From JAUWMV01 sp964562425 (GTDB lineage Bacteria > UBP14 > UBA6098 > B30-G16), in NCBI GenBank assembly GCA_964562425.1, contig CAZLTJ010000133.1:1-5393 (forward strand): 5,393 bases of DNA, written 5' to 3'. The notes under the pieces were generated by a model that was not told the origin of the DNA, made no database searches, and saw only the letters and a program-made list of their open reading frames with translations. Made by a program: the position numbers and the translations under genes. Shown in pieces: positions 1-5,393 of this stretch. Numbering within the stretch: the stretch's first letter is position 1; every line of letters starts with the position of its first letter.

Positions 1-651
1 GCCATATGCGGTAACGCGTTCGAGGGTTTCCAGACCGCCGGTATCGCCAACATTAACAAAGGTATCCTGGAGGGTGCTCAATTAGCAGGAATCGCAAACA
101 TAGCACGCGATGTTTCAGGTCTTCAGGTCGGTGGAATTGTGAATATCGCTTCCGATATTGACGGCGCACAGATAGGACTCGTAAACATTGCGCGGGAGTT
201 ACATGGCATCCCGATCGGTCTGGTTAATATTGCCGGGAACGGTAGAATACAGGCTATAGCATACGGCAGCAACCTGTCCGGGGCGAATCTTGGAGCGAAA
301 TTCGTTGCGAATAACTTCTATTCGATTCTATCGTTCGGCGCTATCGATGTTCCCAATGAGGAGAACGAATGCTTCACACATTCCTTCTATTACGGCTATC
401 ATATCCCGATAAAGTCCACCTATCTCGACCTCGACGCCGGGGTGATTTTACTGAATAAGGATGAATTCTATGATACCGACGATGAGGATGACCAATATGC
501 CCTGCAACTCAGAGGAACCGTCGGCATAAACATTACGTCGTTGATAAGCGTTTTCGTCGGCGGGGGAACGAGCCGAATCTGGGGATTCGAAGACAACTGG
601 GAAGACGGAAAGGACGAACCGCTGTTTTTCGTCGGAATAACATTATTCTGA
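1..651 (+). CDS. LA_2272-like surface repeat protein, C-terminal part (5' end outside window)
   Basis: The frame is open from base 1 to a TGA at 649-651 (216 residues visible), so the true start lies upstream; the GTG at 139 is an internal valine inside a repeat and should not be taken as the start. Residues 9-82 hold five tandem units that each begin with G and contain a core such as GIANI or GLVNIA. Residues 83-216 are beta-rich, with an NLGAKF segment at 96-101, a very acidic stretch (DTDDEDD, 158-164) and a last strand PLFFVGITLF ending in phenylalanine, as in outer-membrane barrel proteins. From memory of the family, repeats of the form GxQxGLxNxA followed by an NxGxKF-type domain match LA_2272 surface repeat-containing proteins, first named in Leptospira but widespread. 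A surface or outer-membrane location is inferred; the molecular function is unknown. The gene is richer in G+C than the rest of the window. No clear terminator follows. Confidence 0.72.
   Translation, partial: AICGNAFEGFQTAGIANINKGILEGAQLAGIANIARDVSGLQVGGIVNIASDIDGAQIGLVNIARELHGIPIGLVNIAGNGRIQAIAYGSNLSGANLGAKFVANNFYSILSFGAIDVPNEENECFTHSFYYGYHIPIKSTYLDLDAGVILLNKDEFYDTDDEDDQYALQLRGTVGINITSLISVFVGGGTSRIWGFEDNWEDGKDEPLFFVGITLF
25..246 (+). repeat. Five tandem 14-16-residue repeats in the surface protein
   Basis: Units start at glycines 9, 25, 40, 55 and 69 of the visible protein: GFQTAGIANINKGILE, GAQLAGIANIARDVS, GLQVGGIVNIASDID, GAQIGLVNIARELH and GIPIGLVNIAGNGR. The invariant elements are the leading G and an N-I pair. 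The first three units have the core xxGIxNI, whereas the last two lose one residue and read IGLVNI, so the period falls from 15-16 to 14. The repeats have diverged at the DNA level and show in the translation rather than as exact nucleotide repeats. More units probably precede base 1. Confidence 0.8.
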
Positions 652-773
652 GCCTGCACCTAACCTACGAAGAATACAAAGAAGTATGAAAAATTTTGAC
701 TGCTTCAATAATTTTAGTACTCAATTTTGGAGAATTGTATTTATTAGATTAATCTTTTTCATGGAGGTTAAAA
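652..773. other. AT-rich intergenic gap
   Basis: This non-coding gap lies between two co-directional genes. It contains a perfect but short 5-bp inverted repeat (CAATT 722-726 and AATTG 733-737, 6-base loop) that is too weak and AT-rich to call a terminator. A TTGACT at 696-701 resembles a -35 box, but no good -10 lies 16-18 bases downstream. The change in base composition and the length of the gap suggest that a new transcription unit starts here, without a box I can assign. Confidence 0.5.
763..767 (+). promoter_or_regulatory. Strong Shine-Dalgarno site GGAGG
   Basis: GGAGG lies 6 bases upstream of the ATG at 774, near the optimal spacing. It fixes the start of the small barrel protein and shows that the host uses canonical Shine-Dalgarno initiation for at least some genes. 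Confidence 0.8.
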
Positions 774-1247
774 ATGAGGAAATTCATCTACATATTTATC
801 TGTATTATAATTTCTACAATCTCATTTGGTCAGGAATCAGATGTTAATTATTCGGGTAAGGATCCCGAATCAAAATGGAAATACGGAATAGGTTTCGCGG
901 CAGGTGCTCTTTCCGGTTTAGGGCTAGGTTATAGGATGAACCATGATAAATCTTCATTTATGATTACTGGTGCTGCATGGGGTGAATTGGGCGAAGGTTT
1001 CTTTAATGTTGGACTTATGTATAGCTATACTCCAGTTGAAAGAAAGTATGGTGATTTTTCTATTGTTTCCGGTGTATCGATGTGGGGTGGCTCAGGCAAA
1101 CCGGAATTTGTCATTGGTATTGGAACCATGTTTGGAAGTGCTAAACTTCACAAAAGTCAGGTATCCTTTGGTGCGACAATTAATTATTCTATCCGGAGTA
1201 AGTTATTTCTTACTCTGCCGCAAGCATCTTTTTTGTTCTTTTTTTAG
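774..1247 (+). CDS. Small predicted outer-membrane beta-barrel protein with signal peptide
   Basis: The 157-residue product begins with a typical Sec signal peptide: basic MRK, a hydrophobic stretch of Ile and Phe at residues 4-16, and a likely cut after SFG (residue 19). The mature part is about 138 residues, rich in Gly, Tyr, Phe and Ser, with alternating hydrophobic segments near 37-45, 48-56, 61-70, 75-86, 93-104, 111-119, 127-139 and 144-157. That pattern suits a small barrel of roughly eight strands. It ends in FLFFF, and a C-terminal phenylalanine is the usual barrel-assembly signal. The start is supported by GGAGG at 763-767. The MFS gene begins only 12 bases after the stop, so the two are probably co-transcribed. 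I do not recognise a named family; function unknown. The last residues are encoded by two T-runs, so a sequencing slip could have altered the exact C-terminus. Confidence 0.7.
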   Translation: MRKFIYIFICIIISTISFGQESDVNYSGKDPESKWKYGIGFAAGALSGLGLGYRMNHDKSSFMITGAAWGELGEGFFNVGLMYSYTPVERKYGDFSIVSGVSMWGGSGKPEFVIGIGTMFGSAKLHKSQVSFGATINYSIRSKLFLTLPQASFLFFF

Positions 1248-1259
1248 GTTCTAAAATAA

Positions 1260-2480
1260 ATGATTATTTCTCAAAGATTTATGACTGAAATTGAGCGTAA
1301 AACTCTTCTCCTACACATACTTTTCTCCTTTTTTAATGGAGCTGCGTTAGGTATTATCGATAGTTTTAGAGAGATTGTGGCAAGAAAATACTTCAATGCT
1401 TCCAGTGGTTTGATAACCCTTCTTGTTATGAGTCTTCCTATTGCATGGATACTATCCTCAACATTTATTGGTTACATTCAACGCCATGTACATTTTAGAC
1501 CTTTTCTGATTATTGGAGCTGTTTTGAGAGTTGTTGCAATGGCTTTGATGTTTATAGTGAAAACACCCATTGAGTATATAATATGCATTTGGCTGTTTAT
1601 TCTTCCCGTTGGGATTATTAATCCAATTCAGAATTACATCCTGTCGATGAATTATCCAGACGCAAGACGTGGAAGATGGTTTGGAACCGCATCTAGTGTT
1701 GCTAACTGCATTGGGCTTGGGGCATCGTTAGTTGCAGGTTACTTTTTAGATATTGATCAAAATCTATTTAGACTGATTTTTTTCATTGTTGGAATTTCGG
1801 GAGCGCTTGCCTGTCTGATTTTAGGTATAATTCCCATTCCACATAGAGAACAGCATCCATTTGAAAATCCTGTTAAACTTGTTTCGAGAATTTTTAAGAA
1901 GAACAAACAATTCTTTCATTTCGAAATTAATTTTTTCGTTTACGGTTGTGCATTTCTTTTATTATTGCCGGTAGTTCCCATATATCTGGTAGACGTAATG
2001 AATATGAGTTACAAACAGATCTCTATTGCTCGGGGTGTTTTGGGGAAACTTGGCATTGTAATTTTTTCACCATTTACAGGTAGATTTCACGATAAAAACG
2101 AACCATTTACATATGCTGCAATGCTGTTCGGTCTTTTAGCACTCTACCCGATTTTACTCGCAGTATCATCCAGTCTTGGACTCTCAGGTGTTTACTTAGC
2201 GTTTTTATTTTTTTCGTTTGCTATGGCTGGTGTACTAATAACATGGAATATTGGTTCAATATATTTTGCAGAACCGAATCGAGAAGTGGCTTATCAATCT
2301 GTTCATTTAACAATGACAGGTGTAAGAGGAATTATTGCACCTGTGATAGGTTGGATGATTATGTCTTTTGCTGATTTTCATACAGCATTTGTTGTATCGG
2401 CGGTTATATTTATCATAGCTGCATATCTTATGAGTCGTTCAGGGAAAAAATTTAAAAATGAAATCCCTTATGTTAGATAA
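1260..2480 (+). CDS. Major facilitator superfamily (MFS) transporter
   Basis: The 406-residue protein has about twelve hydrophobic helices in a 6+6 layout (near residues 17-37, 50-74, 82-100, 104-128, 143-163, 170-192, 220-246, 255-275, 283-303, 309-338, 350-371 and 374-391), separated by a charged central loop (about 193-219, PHREQHP to KKNKQ). A GYIQRHVHFR segment at 71-80 occupies the loop between helices 2 and 3, where MFS motif A lies; GRWFGTASSVAN (138-149) leads into helix 5. Length and topology are those of a standard inner-membrane MFS secondary carrier. The substrate cannot be read from the sequence, and the context (barrel protein upstream, truD downstream) does not identify it. 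The start at 1260 has only a weak AGG at 1246-1248, 11 bases upstream; the in-frame ATG at 1281 (residue 8) is an alternative and would not affect any helix. Confidence 0.85.
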   Translation: MIISQRFMTEIERKTLLLHILFSFFNGAALGIIDSFREIVARKYFNASSGLITLLVMSLPIAWILSSTFIGYIQRHVHFRPFLIIGAVLRVVAMALMFIVKTPIEYIICIWLFILPVGIINPIQNYILSMNYPDARRGRWFGTASSVANCIGLGASLVAGYFLDIDQNLFRLIFFIVGISGALACLILGIIPIPHREQHPFENPVKLVSRIFKKNKQFFHFEINFFVYGCAFLLLLPVVPIYLVDVMNMSYKQISIARGVLGKLGIVIFSPFTGRFHDKNEPFTYAAMLFGLLALYPILLAVSSSLGLSGVYLAFLFFSFAMAGVLITWNIGSIYFAEPNREVAYQSVHLTMTGVRGIIAPVIGWMIMSFADFHTAFVVSAVIFIIAAYLMSRSGKKFKNEIPYVR

Positions 2481-2498
2481 ACTTAACTGTTATATAAT
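2470..2498 (+). promoter_or_regulatory. Possible sigma-70-type promoter for truD
   Basis: A consensus -10 hexamer TATAAT sits at 2493-2498, 27 bases before the truD ATG. The best -35 candidate, ATGTTA at 2470-2475, has a 17-base spacer but matches TTGACA at only three of six positions and lies in the end of the transporter gene. The surrounding DNA is AT-rich, so a chance match is quite possible. If real, transcription would start near 2505 and give a leader of about 20 bases. Confidence 0.25.
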
Positions 2499-2524
2499 TT
2501 TGAAATTTATTTTTTTGTTATCAC

Positions 2525-3703
2525 ATGAAACTTAAGGAAAAATTAGAGGATTTTCGTGTAGAGGAACTGCTTAGCCTTGATGTTGTTCATGGTGAGGGAC
2601 TTTTCTCGATTTATAAAATTGAAAAACGCGGCACAAATACTTTAGATGTAATAAACGATATTGCCAAGAGACTTCGAATTAAGCGAAAGAACATCGGATA
2701 CGGAGGACTTAAGGACAGGTATTCGATTTCAACACAATACATATCGATACTTGAGGGTAAACTGTGGCGAATCAGAGCGAAAAATTATGAAATGGATTTC
2801 ATTGGCAGAGCGAATCGGCCAGTATCAAAGTCTGTTCTGGTCGGAAATAGGTTTACAGTTGTTGCAAGAAATATTCGAGGATACGAAATTCAGCGGATTG
2901 AACAACGTATGAAAATTATTTCGGATCAAGGTTTCGTAAACTATTACGATGAGCAAAGGCTTTCTTCCGCAAGGCACGGCAAGGGTTTCTTTGCCCACAC
3001 AGTTATTCTCGAGGATTATGCTAAGGCTCTGAGATTGTTATTTATGGCATCATCGCAAGATAACTCGAGACAAAGAAGATTTAGAAAATGTGTTCAAAAG
3101 AATTGGAACAATTGGCTCACATGCTTAGATCTAGCGCCCACACTTTGGGAACGAAGTGTGCTTGAACATATGCATGCTCATAAAAAAGGATATCGACAAG
3201 CCTTGGAAAAAGTTGATAGAGATTTTTTGTTTCTTCTTGGAACAGCATTTCAAGCATTTATATGGAATAGAGTCACTAGTGATTATTTAAAAATGACTAT
3301 CCCAATATCTAATCTTCTACCGCAAAGGTTTAAGTTAGGAGAGATAATTTATTATCTGAAGGAATTGAGTGAAGGATTATTTCTTCTAATTAGAGATACT
3401 GAAATTCCGCTTGCATCGATGAAGTTAAAACTTGAAGGACAATTAGGAAAGATCTACGATGAAGTCCTAACAGGGCTTGGTATTAATGGATTTGAAGGAT
3501 TACGCTCGAAAGTTACTGGTTTATTTTTCAAAAGCTCACGACGAAAGTTATTAGTACGCCCTAAGAGATTAAATTGGCAATGGTTGGAAGATGAATTACA
3601 TGAGGGATGGAAAAAGCTTGTTTTAACAGTTGAATTACCTAAGGGAAGCTATCTTACAATGATGCTTCGACAGTTAAAGCCAGCAGGAAGTTTCAGAAAA
3701 TGA
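2525..3703 (+). CDS. truD: tRNA pseudouridine(13) synthase TruD
   Basis: TruD converts uridine 13 in the D-arm of certain tRNAs to pseudouridine, in the cytoplasm and without a cofactor. The 392-residue product carries the family's signatures in order: EDFRVEEL near the N-terminus (8-15); GGLKDRYSISTQ (60-71) with the catalytic aspartate D64 of the GxKD motif; GNRFTVVARN (107-116), the NxFxxxxR motif; NYYDEQR (139-145), corresponding to the usual NYFGxQR; the inserted TRUD domain roughly 150-340, including FQAFIWNRV (242-250); and LPKGSYLTMMLRQL (371-384) near the C-terminus. It is longer than the E. coli enzyme (about 350 residues) but within the size of longer bacterial and archaeal members. 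The ATG at 2525 is the only start available after an in-frame stop at 2501-2503; no Shine-Dalgarno site precedes it. It follows the MFS gene by 44 bases and overlaps the next gene by four. Confidence 0.93.
   Translation: MKLKEKLEDFRVEELLSLDVVHGEGLFSIYKIEKRGTNTLDVINDIAKRLRIKRKNIGYGGLKDRYSISTQYISILEGKLWRIRAKNYEMDFIGRANRPVSKSVLVGNRFTVVARNIRGYEIQRIEQRMKIISDQGFVNYYDEQRLSSARHGKGFFAHTVILEDYAKALRLLFMASSQDNSRQRRFRKCVQKNWNNWLTCLDLAPTLWERSVLEHMHAHKKGYRQALEKVDRDFLFLLGTAFQAFIWNRVTSDYLKMTIPISNLLPQRFKLGEIIYYLKELSEGLFLLIRDTEIPLASMKLKLEGQLGKIYDEVLTGLGINGFEGLRSKVTGLFFKSSRRKLLVRPKRLNWQWLEDELHEGWKKLVLTVELPKGSYLTMMLRQLKPAGSFRK
3685..3690 (+). promoter_or_regulatory. Ribosome binding site AGGAAG inside the end of truD
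   Basis: AGGAAG ends 9 bases before the ATG at 3700 and lies within the last codons of truD. Together with the ATGA overlap it supports the chosen start and coupled translation of the downstream gene. Confidence 0.5.
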
Positions 3704-4215
3704 ATCAGAGAATGATTAATGTGTTGAATTATCATATTCAACGTTATCCTGCGTTGGAGGTTCAGGATATTTATAAACTGCTCTTTCAGGCTGCAAATGG
3801 ACCACGTCATTATATGGAGAGATATTTCAATCTCAAAAAATTTCATCTCGAGTGGAAGAAAGCCACACCAGTTATGGGACAAGAGCCAATTGAATCTATT
3901 TCGGCTGACGGTCTTCTTGTACGATGCAATTTTGCAGGATTGAGAGAGTTGAAGGTAAGCCTTAATTTGGTTGTTAATGCTGCTTCACAAACTACAGTGG
4001 AATTTATTTCACAGCCAGCAAATTTAATAAGTTGGTGGAATGACTTAGGAGATCTTATTGCATCTCGACTATTAAATTTAGTTATGGAACAATATATTAA
4101 ACTAAATGAGGAATTCTTACGGTGGGGCTTTATTGTAAAGAATCATTCCAAGCCGTATAAGCTTGCATATGCCCCAGCATATTTAGTTGTCCTTAGGAAA
4201 AATATAAATATCTAA
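3700..4215 (+). CDS. Conserved-looking protein of unknown function, coupled to truD
   Basis: The product is a 171-residue soluble protein with no signal peptide or membrane segment. Its ATG shares the ATGA overlap with the truD stop, a classic arrangement for translational coupling. Three blocks look conserved: QDIYKLLFQAANGPRHY (22-38), EPIESISADGLLVRCNFAGL (62-81) and HSKPYKLAYAPAYLVV (149-164). I recall uncharacterised bacterial proteins with the same order of blocks (a DxYKLLxQ...GxxH segment, an E-x-I...xVRxN segment and a C-terminal HS..Y...Y.PAY), but I know of no assigned function. H37, H149 and the surrounding polar residues could form a binding site; that is speculation. M5 (3712) is an alternative start, but the ribosome binding site favours 3700. 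A role in RNA or nucleotide metabolism is only a guess from the position next to truD. Confidence 0.75.
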   Translation: MNQRMINVLNYHIQRYPALEVQDIYKLLFQAANGPRHYMERYFNLKKFHLEWKKATPVMGQEPIESISADGLLVRCNFAGLRELKVSLNLVVNAASQTTVEFISQPANLISWWNDLGDLIASRLLNLVMEQYIKLNEEFLRWGFIVKNHSKPYKLAYAPAYLVVLRKNINI

Positions 4216-4260
4216 TGCTCTGTGTTTGAATAGGTTAAGATACGAAGTTCTTTTTCTAAT
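4216..4260. other. Short convergent intergenic gap
   Basis: Forty-five bases separate the stop codons of two convergent genes. A bidirectional terminator would be expected here, but I see no GC-rich stem with a T-tract on either strand; the only T-run (TTCTTTTTCTAATTTATTT, about 4249-4266) has no convincing hairpin before it. Confidence 0.5.
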
Positions 4261-5393
4261 TTATTTACGTTCGTTAAAATAATCTTCTATTTTCTTTTTC
4301 AATTCCTTAGAAATTTTTCTTTCATAAGGTAGAAATTTTGAATTCGCAATTTCTCTCAGAATTACTTCAGTTGCATCGATAATATCCACTAACGCTTCAT
4401 TACACGTCAATTCTGCAGTATCGTGTGGAGAATGCCCCTTGTATTCAATTCCTGCACGTGCAATGGCTAAAGATGGCACATTTCTGCAGGAAAAGGGCAT
4501 ATTATCGCTTGAGTATATATCCTCGATAAAATTACCGGTCATTCCTTTCTGATGTAGAATTCCCTTTACATAGTTTAATAATTCTTGCGTCCCTATCGAT
4601 CTGAAAATTATTGGTGAAAATGGATTACCGCCAACATCGAGATTAATTACAAGGTCGATTTTATTTAACTGATCTGCATGCGCAGCAACGTAAGATTTAG
4701 CACCAAGAAGCCCCTTTTCTTCAGATCCACAAAATATAAATTTTATTCTTCGAATGAATTTCTCTTTAGCGATACATTTCGCTACACCAAGAGCCTCAGC
4801 AGTTCCTGCAGCGTTGTCCTGAGCACCGGGAGATAATGGAGTTGTGTCAAAATGTGCAACGATAATAAGCTGACGGTCGCATTCTCCATCTAATTCTGCC
4901 ACTACATTATGGGATTTTACGGTGTATTTCTCTTGTTTCAGTTTAATCCTCACTATTTTTACTTCATCTCGAATAAATTTAATAGCTTTATCATAAGATA
5001 TTGAAGCAAGCAACAATTCATTCCCAAATTCTGCAGCGTTTGTTTGAGATAGCGTTAGGACAGATTTTTCCATATGTATACCCAATACTGTTAATGCTGC
5101 AGCAACACCAACTTCCCGAAAAAGTTCGAGCCATTTTCGTCTTGGATAATGTTGCATAAAAACGATTGCGTCTTTAAGATTTTTCTTATCGGCAAATTCT
5201 GGTTCTGAAACGTCGAGTATTACTATATGTCCTTCCGTTTCCCCGCATTTAGAAAGTCCAACCGGTCTCACAAATACGCTTTCTCCCTCCGGTTCGATAG
5301 GGGTTAATTCACCGTCTCCGGGTGCTGAATCGAGAATTTCGAACGGTTCAAGCCAAGCATTATAACCCATATCTTCAAGCCAGCTTTTAATCA
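4261..5393 (-). CDS. M28-family zinc metallopeptidase (aminopeptidase), N-terminus outside window
   Basis: The reading frame stays open through the right edge: the codons before the methionine at 5370 read IKSWLED, so that methionine is internal and the true start is beyond 5393. Counting from it, 369 residues are visible. The M28 di-zinc catalytic set is complete: H173 with D175 (AHFDT), bridging D185 (GAQDNAAG), catalytic base E217 and zinc ligand E218 (GSEEKGLLGAKSY), D245 (NLDVGG) and H313 (GHSPHDTAE). These peptidases remove N-terminal residues or cleave small peptides. Residues of about 30-110 resemble the protease-associated (PA) domain often placed before or within M28 catalytic domains, with a GHIVILDV strand and a later AIVFMQH...GVAAALTVL part. 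The C-terminus ends in a lysine-rich helix. A signal peptide, and hence location, cannot be judged because the N-terminus is missing. It is transcribed towards the truD group and is not part of it. Confidence 0.9.
   Translation of the reverse strand, partial: IKSWLEDMGYNAWLEPFEILDSAPGDGELTPIEPEGESVFVRPVGLSKCGETEGHIVILDVSEPEFADKKNLKDAIVFMQHYPRRKWLELFREVGVAAALTVLGIHMEKSVLTLSQTNAAEFGNELLLASISYDKAIKFIRDEVKIVRIKLKQEKYTVKSHNVVAELDGECDRQLIIVAHFDTTPLSPGAQDNAAGTAEALGVAKCIAKEKFIRRIKFIFCGSEEKGLLGAKSYVAAHADQLNKIDLVINLDVGGNPFSPIIFRSIGTQELLNYVKGILHQKGMTGNFIEDIYSSDNMPFSCRNVPSLAIARAGIEYKGHSPHDTAELTCNEALVDIIDATEVILREIANSKFLPYERKISKELKKKIEDYFNERK

Noticed and set aside
139..651. GTG at 139 as the start of the first gene
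   Set aside because: The same frame is open back to base 1 and encodes further repeat units, so the GTG is an internal valine.
468..659. Minus-strand 63-residue reading frame
   Set aside because: It lies wholly inside the surface-protein gene on the other strand, is serine- and proline-rich without a recognisable domain, and looks like a shadow frame.
696..723. Possible promoter with TTGACT at 696
   Set aside because: The -10 candidates at 16-18 bases (TACTCA, ACTCAA) match the consensus poorly.
722..737. Inverted repeat CAATT/AATTG as an operator or terminator
   Set aside because: Five AT-rich base pairs are expected by chance in DNA of this composition.
1209..1245. Possible terminator (CTTAC...GCAAG followed by T-runs) at the end of the barrel gene
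   Set aside because: The stem has only five positions with a mismatch, lies inside the coding region and is separated from the T-run, so it is unlikely to terminate transcription.
970..1254. 94-residue plus-strand frame overlapping the barrel gene
   Set aside because: It is out of frame with a gene that has a strong ribosome binding site and signal peptide, and it has no start signal of its own.
2661..2912. 83-residue frame inside truD
   Set aside because: It overlaps the conserved catalytic region of TruD in another frame and has no independent support.
3649..3882. Minus-strand 77-residue frame across the truD junction
   Set aside because: It is antisense to two well-supported genes and has no recognisable features.
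1..5393. Defence system, mobile element, CRISPR array, tRNA or rRNA
   Set aside because: No transposase, integrase, nuclease, toxin-antitoxin pair, direct-repeat array, cloverleaf or rRNA-like sequence was seen on reading both strands.

Overview
The window is 5.4 kb of bacterial DNA with ordinary gene density: four complete or partial genes on the plus strand, one more partial plus-strand gene at the left edge, and one minus-strand gene running off the right edge. Two plus-strand proteins look like outer-membrane beta-barrel or surface proteins (a Sec signal peptide on one, phenylalanine-terminated C-termini on both), so the host is very probably a diderm bacterium. The mix of an LA_2272-like surface repeat protein, a small barrel, a truD of about 390 residues and an M28 peptidase is compatible with an uncultured FCB-group or similar candidate-phylum lineage. 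That placement is inference. There is no rRNA or other taxonomic marker here. Clear Shine-Dalgarno sites before two genes argue mildly against a typical Bacteroidota genome.

Layout: (1) Positions 1-651 hold the C-terminal part of a repeat-bearing surface protein with five units of 14-16 residues (G-x-Q/P ... NIA) followed by a beta-rich domain. (2) Positions 652-773 are a 122-base AT-rich gap ending in a strong ribosome binding site. (3) Positions 774-4215 are a tightly packed co-directional run: a small signal-peptide-bearing barrel protein, a 12-helix MFS transporter, tRNA pseudouridine synthase TruD, and a 171-residue protein of unknown function whose start codon overlaps the truD stop (ATGA). 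(4) A 45-base convergent gap separates these from a minus-strand M28-family zinc aminopeptidase (4261-5393), truncated at its N-terminus by the window edge.

The genes do not form an obvious single pathway. The most functionally suggestive link is the overlap between truD and the unknown 171-residue gene. Base composition changes near position 655: the first gene is visibly richer in G+C than everything to its right. I found no mobile element, CRISPR array, tRNA, rRNA, riboswitch or convincing terminator. I did not find evidence of a novel defence or other multi-gene system. The best leads are the truD-coupled unknown protein and the phase-changing repeats of the first gene.
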